Part shown: in pieces, positions 43,187-55,821 of the stretch
How positions within the stretch are numbered: the first letter of the stretch is position 1
Layout: every line of letters starts with the position of its first letter
DNA from: Epiperipatus broadwayi
Lineage: Eukaryota > Onychophora > Udeonychophora > Euonychophora > Peripatidae
DNA length: 64,000 nt
Assembly: GCA_028023455.1 (NCBI GenBank)
Contig: JAQFVV010012507.1
Coordinates: 124,001-188,000, forward strand
Direction: 5' to 3'
Notes under the pieces: generated by a model
The model's input: only the letters and a program-made list of their open reading frames with translations
Database searches by the model: none
Told to the model about the DNA's origin: nothing
Translations under genes and position numbers: made by a program

Positions 43187-44006
43187 TTTTTTATTTTTTT
43201 AAAATTCAATCCTAACAATATGCAGTACTTATTATTTTATACTTTTTTAAAAATACAATTCCCCATCAACCTTCCCATCTCCACTCAACTCACTTTTACA
43301 ACTAATCATATAATAGTATCCTCAAAAACTCTACATTACTTACTATTAAATAATTATATAAATTTCAATAACAAAATTGTGTCATATCATTTATTTTTAC
43401 ACCTATGACCCACAGACAATTTGCACATAATATATAATATTAAATATCCATTTAAAATATTTCAAGAATTGATATGGTCATATTATAATATAATTATTTG
43501 CCACATTTCATCATTTGCTACTTATTTATTTATTAACTTAAAATCAACATAGTATTTAACTTCAAAGAATAATCATATTACAGATACCACATAAAATATA
43601 ATACTCTACTAATAAAATTTTTATTTTAATTTTATTTTAATTTTATAATCAACATCTAATCAATTATAAATATTATTATAAAATACTAATTATACTTATC
43701 ACTTTATTCTCCTAACATATACTAATCCTAAAATTATATATCTTAATCCTTAATTAAATATTTAGCCTAAAACGTTGTGGCCAAAAACTTTCTTGACCAT
43801 CTATCGGGCTGATAAAATTGTAACTTTAACATATCAAACCGATAACGTTTGAACATCTAAATCCTACTTAAACATATCATGCCAATAACGTTGAGCGCCA
43901 AAATCTTCCTTTTCCAACCATCGGTTGATAACCAATAGCACTTCAAAACCTTTTCCACCTGACCCCAACCTTTCCCCCCCCAAACCTTTTCCACCACGTG
44001 ACCAAA
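43187..44006 (-). other. Leader of the giant-LTR element, with short repeats
   Basis: Minus-strand 5' leader of about 850 bp, less AT-rich near the LTR. It contains two copies of an AACGTTATYGG..TGATATGTT unit (about 43819-43897) and three variants of TTTTGGCGC/TTTTTGGCC followed by ACG (near 44020, 43895 and 43780). A run of eight C (plus strand) is at about 43974. No ORF of note. Confidence 0.55.
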
Positions 44007-44024
44007 GCCGACCACGTGGCGCCA
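44007..44024 (-). promoter_or_regulatory. Candidate tRNA-Lys-like primer-binding site
   Basis: Minus strand TGGCGCCACGTGGTCGGC, starting 16 nt after the 5' LTR end. It resembles TGGCGCCCAACGTGG with two bases (CA) missing. The gap to the LTR is larger than the usual 0-5 nt, so this is a candidate only. Confidence 0.45.
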
Positions 44025-44040
44025 AAATCATCTTACCCTT

Positions 44041-47000
44041 TGTACCCTTACTTCTGGATATATAAAATAGTTTAAAATACAACTAGCTCAGTTACATTAT
44101 TATGCTTAATTAAAATTTGCATATCTATCTTTAATATACTTTTATATTATCATATCTTAATTAAATTTATTATCAATCATCAAAATCAATATAGTTCTAG
44201 ATTATACTAATTAAATAAGTATTTATAAAATTATGAGACTGCGAAGTAAAGTTACAAAGTAATAAGCAGATTTACACTGAGTCAATATCTCCCAAGATAC
44301 TGTCTCAATGGCATAAGAATACTACCACTACCCTATCACTTTACCACTACATCTATAGCATTCTTATGGCTTTTAAATGAAATAAATTATCTTTAATAAT
44401 ACTAAAATAATTCCTAACTTTTAACTTAAAATATAATTAAATAATCTCAGGTTCTTCTAAGTTTTAAAATAATAATAATTCATGTAAATAAGTATGATGT
44501 GGGATTTTATATCAAACTTAAATACACCTAACTTATTTTAATAATAATAATAAATAATAATCTTAAAGTGTAATTTAATCTCATCTATTTCTATGATATA
44601 ATCAATCATTAAATAAATAAACAATTATATGTATATCTTTTATTTCATATGGTATCTTCATTTTAAAATAGATCAAAATCTTATACTTAATAATCTGTGG
44701 CAATAAACAATATTGTATTCTTATAATGTGCATTATAATCATCTTATGACCATTGCAATATTTTATGTTCATGTCAATCAATTCTTATAAAATAATGTTA
44801 AGCAAATATTGTATTCATTTTTAAAATAATAATAACAAATTCATTTTGTGCAAATATTATGTTTATTTCAAATCATCTGATGTCAAAATGCTGAGGTGAA
44901 AAATAATGAAACTCGACACACTTTTAAAACAAATTAACAAATTTATTTACAATAACTTCAAATAAAATTTATTTACACTATTTACAGTTTAAAATTTATG
45001 ACAACAAATAAAATAAAAATAGGAATACAAATATAAGAGGCTTACACTGTTATTAACTTATGTACTTAATAAGCAATTACACATTCCTTCAAATGCTATA
45101 TTAATAATATTACAGTGTGTTTTTCTTAAAACTTAGATTTTAAAAATAAATAGTAATGTACTTTAATTACTACAAATAACAATATGTCAAGACTATTTAT
45201 GTAGCATGTGTACATAATGTAGCTTTACCTATTAAATAACTACATTAATTAAATATCATTTATAATGTATTATCATGTATTCACTTTATTATTAGCATTG
45301 CTTAATAGCTTTATATAAAATTAATATCTCTTTATAATGTAAAACAAATGATTGGCTATAATTATATTCCACCTAATGTAATTCCTGTTATATGTTTTAT
45401 AAAATATGCATTCTATATCTGTATTATTCAAACATTAATATTTAAATCATTTATCAATTTTAAATTCATAAAACATTACATTAGATAAATTTTATGATTC
45501 CTTTCTGTGTAAAATCATTATTTTACCCTATGTGCTTTACTAACCTTTCTAATAAATTTCTATCTATAAAACATATTCTAAACTTATTTAAAACATTTTC
45601 CGGAAAAACAAATATCAACTTCAAATAAAATATTCATTATCCAAATTACTCATACTATATTGTCTATACTTAGTAAACTTTTCAATCTAAATATAGGCTT
45701 CTACTCATAACGTAACTTAACTTATTCAATAAACAAAATACACAAAAATATAGACTTTTAAAATCCTTTTCTAAATTGCAAAAATAAAATAATTACTTAG
45801 ATAAATAATAAACATCATTTTAATACTAAGCATAAATAAAAATATCAAAATTATTTACGAAAGAATCATATAATTATTTCTAAGCTTTTACGTAATGTTG
45901 TATCATGTTTATATTATAAATTAAAAATTATGCATATTTTAATAAAGTTCGTTGCCAATATAATGTATGTGTTTTCATAAAATATTTATCCATTCATTCT
46001 ACAACAACATAATATTCAGTTGATCTAAAGAAAAACATATTAAATTCATTAAAAATCATTATACAATATTTTTACCATAATAATAATAATGTCCATTCTG
46101 CTATCCAGTATTCTTCGGAATTTGCAGCTTCATAAAATAAAAATCATTCACATTTTCACTCATAAACATTCATTAGAATATTCCGTGTTATATTAATTAT
46201 AAAAATAAATTTATGTAATTAATTATTATATTATTTTTAAGTTACTATTTAATAAATGTACCTAACCTACTTTTTAAGAGTTTAATAATATTTAAATTTT
46301 ATGTTAAATAAATAAAATAAAAATCATATTACATAGTCCAGCGTCGATTTTTGTCCTACCATAAAAGTTCTAACAAATATCCTCCGTATAAAGTCAATAA
46401 AACACTATTTCCTGTTCCGTTGTATCACGTGTTTCTTGAAAGTTTATAATAAAAAATGATAACGTTCTTTTTTTTAAAAATAAAAATAAGTTCCCCACAA
46501 GAAAACAAAATAAAATTCAAAAATAGTTTATAAGTTCTTGGATCCAGTTCTTCATAGATTATTATTTAAAAGTTATTATTTCAAAACTAAGTTATAATTT
46601 ATAAAATTATCCTTCAATTATTTTTAATTAACTTAGTTTGGCTTGGCTTAGCTTAACTTGACTTGGACATCCATGTATTACTTGCGCATTTATAAATACC
46701 ATATTCCGGTAAGAATTAATTTCTTCATCTATAACGTCCAGCGTTTAGATAACTTTAATAAAATAATTTTATTATATTACGATTTTTTAAAATACTTATA
46801 CTTATAATATATTTGCCTTTTCAAATTATCAATATCTAGTCTTTTAAGCATAAAGACTTAACAAGGCAAGTATTTATTTAAAATTACTACTGCATCTTAT
46901 ATCTTTCCTTAAGATACATATTTTACTTCTATAATTTGTCAAAATACTTTCTTTTACAGAAATATTTATATTTCTTTAAAATATCTATTAGTAATAGACA

Positions 47001-48284
47001 ATAGTAATTTAACTTTTGAAAACTATTTATAGTCCAAAATACTACTTTTCTCCATCTTGTAGTTTTATGTACTAATCCAGCGTCTGTTACTTTTCTAGCA
47101 TAAAGTTTCTGATATATTTCTCCGATACGTGATGTTTCCATGATTATTTGTACGTAAATTGAGTTTCGATATTGAGAAGATTAATAGGGAATTATTAAGT
47201 TTCTACTGCATATTCATTACTTTAAAAATATTATAAATTATTCAATAACACTCTTATGATTTTACAACTGATTTTAAGAGCGTTTATAAATTTACTTAGC
47301 TATTTTTTTAATAGCACAAACGACTTAGAAGTTTTATTGTAGAGAGACCCCCCTCAACAATTGAATCCAGCTTATATACTGCCAGAAACTCCTTATCTGA
47401 TTGGTACGATTAAACAATCAAACTTTGCTTATTTACATATTTATCAACTCACTATTAAAAATAAAATAATGACTTATTTAATATTTGATATTTTATCAAA
47501 TTCTTTCAAAACAATATTTATCGTTTATTTAAATCTATTAAACATTCTTTTGAAATATTATTTCTCACTTAATTTAAATCTTAACTTTTATAAGATCATT
47601 TAAAATAAACTAAATCTTTTTAAATACGTTATATTTTTAAGACAATATTTTTTAAAATCAAATTTAATATTTTACATTAATATCTTTATTTTTTATCTCG
47701 TGATAACTCACGTATTATTTATAAATTTTACAACATGATTTTTTAAAATAATTATGCAACTTTATTAGACAACTTCCACGCATGTGTGTATAACATCTGT
47801 TCTTTATAACACAAGAACGCTTGTCTAAAAATAAACTTAACAATTGCTTTTTTAAAATAAATATTTATTTTTAAAATAAATAAGATATTATATCAGATTT
47901 TAAAATAATTATTTGATATGATTAAAATCAAATATTAATCTCAATTTAAGTACTTATAATTTAAAATATTTTTATTCACTTTTAACATATATTTTAAATT
48001 TAATAAATATCTTTGTCTAATTTTAACTTGTCTTTTAAATACTTTAGCTTCAAACATTTGTTATTAAATTTATTAATGCAGTATTACATCATAATCATCA
48101 TCATTTTAAATATCTTCTCAATATCAACACAATTCACATATCAAACACTCATAGATTGCTTTAATTAAACTTATGGTAACATTACCACAAGCAAAGTCAA
48201 CATCACACTTTTAAAATACTTCTTAAATTTAAAATTTTCTACTAGATTAGCACAAAACTTAAATGGTGACCCATACAAAAGGGC

Positions 48285-48287
<3 letters not shown>
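44041..48287 (-). repeat. 5' LTR of the giant-LTR element (4,247 bp)
   Basis: Full-length partner of 36363-40609, carrying the same small frames (46929-47141 minus; 47361-47603 plus). The 70-codon frame differs between the LTRs by one synonymous change (AAA/AAG). Confidence 0.88.

Positions 48288-48361
<74 letters not shown>
48288..48361. repeat. (TA)n microsatellite at the right end of the giant-LTR element
   Basis: Begins directly after the LTR terminus GGGCACA. Confidence 0.97.
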
Positions 48362-48365
<4 letters not shown>

Positions 48366-48506
48366 TAAATGAACCCATTAAGAGGTGTTGAAAACCACAA
48401 TGTAATAAATTGAATTAAACAAGATATATAGGTAATTTTAATCATTTATTGTACTTTATATAATGATTCAAAGTTGTTCAGAAGTTATTATGCCATATCA
48501 TATGTC

Positions 48507-48514
<8 letters not shown>

Positions 48515-48593
<79 letters not shown>
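48515..48593. repeat. (TA)n microsatellite
   Basis: About 39 units, preceded by CATATGTCTGTGTG. The left flank of the giant-LTR element has the similar CATATGTCTGTACACACAC before its own TA tract. Confidence 0.97.
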
Positions 48594-48596
<3 letters not shown>

Positions 48597-50293
48597 AATG
48601 TGATAATTTGCTATTACTGTATGTTAATCAAAATCAGAAGAATTATTTGATATGCATAGCTTATTATAGACCTTAATATCATTTATAAATTTTTTATTGT
48701 TAATAAACTTGTGTTCAATTATATAAATTATTCCAGTGGTTCTAAATATTTTTTAGAATATCTGTTTTCATCATCTCTTGGTCACATACATTAATAGAGC
48801 TTACATTCTCTGAGCTTCAAGCATGGGCTAAATATATGAATGTGGATGTATATTAGTGCTTTCAGGCATCCAAAGATGATCAATCATTATCCTGGTTGGT
48901 GCAAAAGAGAATACTCTTTCAAGTCATGCACTACATTTGATTTGATTTTAGTCTTATTAGAAGTTAAGTTTATAGTTGCCCAGTACAAGTGGCCAGAGCA
49001 TTGATGATCAGCATATTTTAATGTCCAAGCATTATTGTTTTTCTGATTTTTTACTATTAGGTATTCTGATGAATGCCTCCAAATTATGTTTCAATAATTG
49101 CCCATTTTCCAATCACCAGATGGACTGTTGATTTCTTTTGATGGATCATTTATGATGATGAATGATTATTATTTTATTTTGAATATTACTTATTTTTACT
49201 TTTTGTAATGGTGGATGTATAGTTAATTACAATTGCTCTAAGAAGTGACTGGCTGACCTCAGAGTGATCTCTCTATTCTCATGTAATAATATTACTTTTT
49301 TGAATAGATAAAATTATATATTTTTGGGTGTTAATCATTGCTTTAACACTTATTTAACAACATCATTAATATTTTTTTTATATTTCATATTTTAATTAGT
49401 TGGGGTTGATATTTATGTTCCATGACCTCAGATACCAACTTACACCACATCCTGTTACAATATACCTACATGTGACACAATTTGTGAGTTTGACTCTGAG
49501 CCAGAAAACGTTTAAACTAAATTGGTATATCAGCAAACATAGTATTTTATTTTCAATAAATAAACTCAAACCAATAGATAGCTAACTGTTATTGGTCAAT
49601 AAGGGGGTAACTATCTACATGTTACTAAAAAGTAAAGCCTACGTTTGTCAGAAGCAAAACATTTATATGTTTTTACAAAGTATAAAAAATGTTTCATATT
49701 CTTACAGAATCTAAAGTTTACTTTTTATTTTTTGTATTTATTATTGAAGTTATTGAACAGATCTGAATATAGCTATAGCTCAGTAGTTAATTATTATTTT
49801 ATATAACTAATAATTGGTATAATAAATTTATTATATTAATATATAATATATTATTAATTTTAAAATTATTTTTAAAAGCAACAGAAGATACATTTTACAA
49901 ATATGAAATATTGACAAATTACTTATGAATTTTCATTAAAAATATAATAAGTTTTAAATACACTTTACTGAAATTCGATGTTCTAATATTTTTTTCAGGT
50001 ATAATTGATAACCACCAAACTTTAAATTGTGTGTATATGGATAACAAAAACGTAAGTCTTTAAAAATCTACAGTGATCAAAGGCATTCTAGAAACACATT
50101 AACAAGGTAAATTACAAGATTATCGACTGCCATCACTCCTCTGCAAAAAAATTCAATTCTACCAAGAATTTTGTCAGACGTTTATGAATGTCTGCAATAA
50201 ACCGAAAAATATATTTATTTTTGTGGTGGTTTTTTTTTCTTTTACAGTTTAAACTTCTTTTATATGTATAAGTGGACTAGTTGTTCAAGCTTC

Positions 50294-50298
<5 letters not shown>
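48594..50298. other. AT-rich stretch with no recognised gene
   Basis: A few less AT-rich segments (around 48770-49260) have no ORF with a domain. Confidence 0.5.

Positions 50299-50376
<78 letters not shown>
50299..50376. repeat. (TA)n microsatellite
   Basis: About 39 alternating TA units. No element could be recognised on either side. Confidence 0.97.
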
Positions 50377-50378
<2 letters not shown>

Positions 50379-52012
50379 AAAAAGAAAAGAAAAAAGCAGG
50401 TGTCATATATTTTTCGTAGTTAATTGCTTTCGGAATATTAACTTTGAAGATCAAAAATGTATTAATTTCTAATAAAATAGTTATAAAACAGATTTTTTGA
50501 AGATGGCTTCATGGATTAACTGCATCATTTAATTTATAAAAGGTACTTTATAATACTTAAATTACATTTGGGAAAATAAAGCCACTAAAATTAATTGCAA
50601 CTTAAATATACGATATTCATTTATTATATAAAAGAACTTTTAAATACAAATCGAATTTATTTTCAAAACTAATATATCTCTTAGCATTACAAATTAATTT
50701 CAAGTACGTATTTTTTTTACTTATATATTATCTATATCTCTTTATTATTCTAAATCAATAAAGATAAAAATTAAAATCATTATTAATTCAGTAGAAAAGA
50801 ACCCGTTTCTGTTATCTCTATTGATTATTGATAATTTTTGTTGTTTAATTCAATATTGAAAATGCAATAAGTGCCAAAAATATTATTTCTTTTTATTGAT
50901 CTGAAAAAGTTATCTTCTTACTTAAACTTGTCATTTCCTGTTAATACATAGTGTAAAAAAAAAAGAGCGATAAAGAAAAAAAAACGATTTTATTAAAGTT
51001 ATTTATAAACTATGCAGTAAATTGCTACTAAGTTTTTAAAATATAAAATTATTGATATATAGTATTATGATACACAGAAAAAATATATTTTAAGTTTTAT
51101 TCCATTTCTCTAAAATAATTTATGTATGTGAGGCTGTGAGAAAGACAGAATAAAAGATTTCTCTTACAGAACTCAGAAGTGTTAAAAAACTGATAGGAAC
51201 TTGGAAGAACATGACACATCTTCCACCATTATTTATTTAAGACCATCTTGATTCTCTTTCCAACATTTAGAATGCTTTTAATTCATACCCTGGGAAATGG
51301 TGATTTACTCTGTTTGTTTACATACGCATTGAGTTATATTTAATTTAATGTTTATATATTAAATCTTATTTAATTATTATAATTAAGTTGTTAAAAAGAC
51401 ATTGTCTCCAGTTTTGTATAATTGAATATTAATTTAATAATTATTAAGTGCTATATTCCAGTGGCTGATATATTAATTTCACTCTCAATTATGAACAGTC
51501 ATGACAAAGGTATGTTTATAAACACCAGAGCTCCAAAAATAAATGGATTCACTTTATTGTTGATTCCTGCTTTCAATTCAAAATCTGTGATAGAAAGATT
51601 TACTCCCTTTCTATATGTATAAGTTAAGCTATATTTAATTTAATGTTTATGTTTATATATATATATATTTGTTCCTGAGATGGAGCTTACCACTAGCTCC
51701 AAACAAGCTTTAATAATAAATGCCAACAGAGAAATAATTCAAAATCTCTATCCTCATCGCCAGACCAATTGGTTTCAAGCATAATGGTTTACCTCAGTGA
51801 AGAGTTAGGTTTTTAAAAACTAGATCTAAATCTCCAACTCAGAGCACTTATTTAATACGTTACTATCAGTTTGAAAACTCGAATTTTTCAGAAATGTAAA
51901 TTTCTTCAAATCTAGCTTTACAAACCAGATAGCTTCATCTAGTGAACATTTTAGCGCAAGCTTAAAGGCAAGTTGCACAATTTGTGACTTGTTTTATATA
52001 TATATATATATA
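50377..52012. other. AT-rich stretch; unidentified unit between TA tracts at its right end
   Basis: 50377-51652: nothing recognised. 51669-51995 is a less AT-rich 330 bp unit (CTTACCACTAGCTCCAAACA onward) framed by short TA tracts (51653-51668 and 51996-52012), with no ORF and no inverted ends seen. Confidence 0.4.
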
Positions 52013-52045
52013 TGTAAAATAAATAAAATATCCGTTAATTAAAAA

Positions 52046-52276
52046 CAATATTGTAATTATAATTGAAATAATATTTTTAACGGTTTACAAACAATTACAA
52101 ACAATCTTTAAATCCGCAGAAGTACTTTTGGTTACTTTCTAACCTGCCTGCTTTTAGTTTTTGAATTTAATGGCAGATGAGGCAGGTTAGAAAGTAACCG
52201 AAGTACTTCTGCGGATTTAAAGATTGTTTGTAATTGTTTGTAAACCGTTAAAAATATTATTTCAATTATAATTATA
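52046..52276. mobile_element. Palindromic Penelope family B terminus, about 230 bp
   Basis: Two arms of about 100 bp are reverse complements with only about two differences (CAATCTTTAAATCCGCAGAA, TTACTTTCTAACCTGCCT), around a loop of about 30 bp (52149-52178). The outer ends (TGTAATTATAATTGAAATAA) match the ends of the 30.2 kb palindrome, so this is the same family with the GIY-YIG interior missing. It is framed by TA tracts on both sides. Confidence 0.8.
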
Positions 52277-53499
52277 TATATATATATTGTAATGGGACAA
52301 AAAGTAGAGGGGTACATGGGGAGATGGAACAACACATCATTATTCTCATTAAACATGTCAAATTAAATATAAAAGAATGTGGTATGAATATAAAATACAG
52401 TGAATTTGAACAAAGAATTAGCATGAACAAAAACACAAAGTCCATCTCCAGCATCACAGAAGAACAAAAATCATTACTACATTGACAGTCAACCTTGTAA
52501 CTTGCATTAAAGAGATGCATTATAAGCCAGACTACTTATCTAACAACTTCCAAATTCCAGGTACAATACTTATACCTAAATGCTAATTTACCATTCATAA
52601 TAATAAAAAAAACACTACACTGAGATACACAAACATGTTGATTATCATCATGGTTTGTCCACATAGTAATTTTAATGTACTGGACAATTATAAACTTAAT
52701 TTCGAATAAACACAAAATGCAGTGAATTGACTTTAAAGGGTCATACCTCTGTGCTATGCGCAGTTACGATCTGAATGTCCAAACACCAACATAAACCCCT
52801 ACATTCATATGACCAAACATTATACCCTGAACTATCTCAGGAAGCAAGAACTCTATGAACTTTTACTGATTCTAATTTAATTTAAACCTCACTGGGATAA
52901 TTTGAAAACAATCCCTTAAACTCTAAACTATATTGAAATCAATTCACTCATTACCAATTCATGTAACAGATAGCTGAATGATTAAAAACTTTAACACTTC
53001 AATATTTTTATAAACAATTATCTAATAAACTAAATGATTAAAAAAATTTTAAAAATGATAATATAATAATTCAAATTTATATATTTTTATCAAAAAGTAC
53101 AGTTTCATAAAAATAATTAATCAGTTAATTTTTATTCTTTATATTAATTAACCTTTGTCTTCTTTAAGTAATAAAAGTTGAAAAACAGATTTTCAGAGAT
53201 AGAAGCATTTTAAATTAGTTTACCACTTTTATGTAAAATTTGAAGGGGGGGGGGTAATATAAAAGAAAAAAAAATGTCAAATTTTATAAAAATTGACTTA
53301 CTTAAAAAAAACTACTTATAAAATTATAAATTAATATCAATTGTTACTTAATTTTACAACTTCATTATAAATTTAAATTTAATGTCACATTAAAAAATAT
53401 AAACATAATGACTCTCAAAAGGTTTAATAATTTATTAGTGTATTTATATTTGCATTAGTTTTTGTACTTGCATGCCTGTGTTTGTATAACAATGATTTG

Positions 53500-53509
<10 letters not shown>
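52277..53509. other. AT-rich stretch with no recognised gene
   Basis: Nothing coding recognised. It includes a run of ten G at about 53245-53254, conspicuous in this AT-rich DNA. Confidence 0.5.

Positions 53510-53568
<59 letters not shown>
53510..53568. repeat. (TA)n microsatellite
   Basis: About 30 TA units between unassigned AT-rich DNA on both sides. Confidence 0.96.
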
Positions 53569-53570
<2 letters not shown>

Positions 53571-54567
53571 TAGAGCAGTGAAATATAAATTTTAAGACTG
53601 ATTATCACATGTACAAAAAGGCAGTTGATAAAGCAATAACAAAATTTACTGGGTATAGTACCATGTGAAAATACATACACTTAAAAGGAATAGAGAGATT
53701 TCAAATGGTGTGTGTGTGTAGTGATAGCCACAATAGTTATGTACATACCACATGGAATTTTATGCAGACAAAGAATCAAATTCTGATTGTTTCCTATGCC
53801 TTGATGCACATGGCATGGAGTCAGTAGTTTTGCCATATCTTGCATCGCATTATTTTCAAGTCTACAGCTAGAAAATGAGCTATATGCAAAAAATTATATA
53901 TCTCTGTGAGCTGATAATTTTAACAAGATAGCATTACTGGTGTTCATAAAGAACTATATATAAACATCACTTGTGTCTACAAAAATGTAAAATAAAGAGA
54001 TGAAATTCCTTTTATCGGTGATATAGACAGTAGCCTACAATTTTTAATTTCAGATAGACAAGAAACCAATTGTTATGATGACAAATGCCTATCCCTCTTT
54101 TCAAAATGATTTGTTTCTTTTATTAAGATGAATCTTTTTCTTATAGATGCCTTGAGATTTGTAAACTTTTGAGGTACAAGATAAAAATGAATTATTATGT
54201 GAATAGCTTTGGAGATTCTGAAGCTATGGATTATCTCAGATTTGAATAAGAATTTTGTGAAGAATACACAGAAATTGTCAATAAAGATGTAATTTAAATT
54301 TAGTTAATGATATATTAGAAATTATGGACAAACAATAAAGTAATAATTATTTTGGATGTTAAAATTTCTTTTTTTTAAAATAATAATTATTATTTGTCTT
54401 AGCCTTATTTTTATTTTAGGTTTTCTAGTTTCTATCAGTGTAAAGCTTTTTGCTCTAACATTATTAAAACTGAAGTTATTATGAAAATTGTGTCTCAAGT
54501 CAGTTTTTTTTAAAATTCAATATGGTGCCGGAATCATTAACCTGTTTTAATATATATATATATATGA
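53569..54567. other. AT-rich stretch with no recognised gene
   Basis: No ORF with a domain. It ends in a short TA tract (54549-54566) that starts the repeat cluster. Confidence 0.5.
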
Positions 54568-55820
54568 AATGAGGAAATAATATCCATTAAATAAATAAAT
54601 ACTTTAACTTTTAATCTTACTAAAAATTATCAATTACTATTAATTAACAATTCCTGAGGCAAAGCAAGTTTCTCTCATAAACCTACGATAGCAAGCATAA
54701 GAAATGGTGATCATGTGATGTTTATTTGCTTAAAACCTACAATAGCTCTTTTATTGGGGGTCTTTGACATAAAATGTATCCTCCTTTACTTCAAACTCAA
54801 GCTCTTATATGTATTTAAAATCAGAAAGCATTTTATTATAGGTGTAAGAATGTGAATGAATAGCTTCTTTCTTGGCATCTGGTAAGTAATATTTTTGACT
54901 TCTCCAGAAAGTTGTATTTAATAAATTAAATATTTATATGTATTATTATATATAGAAATAAGGAGATAATATCCATTAAATAGAAAAAAACATTTTAACT
55001 TGTGATGTTATTAAAAATTATCAATTACTATTAATTAACAATTTCTGAGGTAAAGCAAGTTTTTCTCATAAACCTATAAAAATTCTTTTGTTGAGATCTA
55101 TGAAATTAAAGGGGTCCTCTTTTACTTAAAACTCAAGTTACTATGTTGATTTAAACCCCAAAAGCTCTTCATTATAGGTGTGAGAATTCTCTATTTAATG
55201 GATATTACCACCTCATTTCTATAAAACAACAATAAATATAAACATTTAATTCAACATATTCAACTCTGTGGTGAAGTTAAAAAATATTACTTGCACAATG
55301 TCAAGAAAGATGTTATTCTTTCACATTATCACACCAACAATAAATAGCTATCTGGGTTTAAATCCATATAAGAACTTGGGTTTGAAGTGAAAGAGAACCC
55401 CTTTTACCTCAAAGACTCCAACAAAAGAGCTATTACAGATTTATGAGAACAACTTCTTTGCCTCAGGAATTGTTAATTAGTAGTAATTAATAATTTTTTA
55501 GTAACATCAAAAGTTAAAGTGTCTTTCTATTTAATGGATATTATCTCCTCATTTCTATATAATAACACTCCATATAAACATTTAATCCAACATATACTAC
55601 TCTCTGGAGAAATAAAAACATTATTTGCCAAATGCCTAGAAGGATACTATTTTTTTACATTCTTGCACCTATAATAAATAGCTTGCTGAGTTTAAATCCA
55701 TATGAAAACTTGGGTTTGAAGAAAAATAGAACCCCTTTTACTTCAAAGATTCCCAACAAAAGAGCTATTATAGGTTTATAAAGAAAAACATGCTTAACCT
55801 CAAAAAAGTTAATTAGAATT
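54568..55820. repeat. Cluster of at least four Penelope-type terminal repeats in both orientations
   Basis: Related units of 230-380 bp: 54568-54950 (+), 54955-55190 (+), about 55190-55545 (-) and 55550-55800 (-). Each contains GAAATGAGG..ATAATATCCATTAAATA, CAATTACTATTAATTAACAATT.CTGAGG and ATAGCTCTTTTGTTG. The two orientations meet near 55190. They lie directly 5' of the decayed PLE at 55.8 kb, as expected for its terminal repeats after several insertions or template switches. Confidence 0.7.
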
Positions 55821-55821
55821 T

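Larger units (their letters stand above)
36363..48287 (-). mobile_element. Giant-LTR, gag-only (non-autonomous) LTR retrotransposon
   Basis: An 11.9 kb element with two direct repeats of 4,247 bp each and a 3,431 bp internal region. On the minus strand each LTR starts TGTGCCC and ends GGGTACA (TG..CA, near-perfect 7 bp inverted ends). A tRNA-Lys-like primer site lies 16 nt inside the 5' LTR (44007-44024), and a purine tract touches the 3' LTR (40610-40625). The interior codes only for coiled-coil, Gag-like protein: no protease, RT, RNase H or integrase motif is visible. Both outer ends lie in (TA)n, so a short TA target duplication would be invisible. The structure matches TR-GAG/LARD-type non-autonomous elements, but the LTRs are unusually long. 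Pol would have to come from another element. Confidence 0.82.

Noticed and set aside
52148-52216. A hammerhead-like motif in the family B palindrome (GCAG..ATGAGG, GGTTA/TAACC, GAAG, CTGC)
   Set aside because: Core boxes match poorly and the surrounding palindrome makes any pairing ambiguous. Not strong enough to call.
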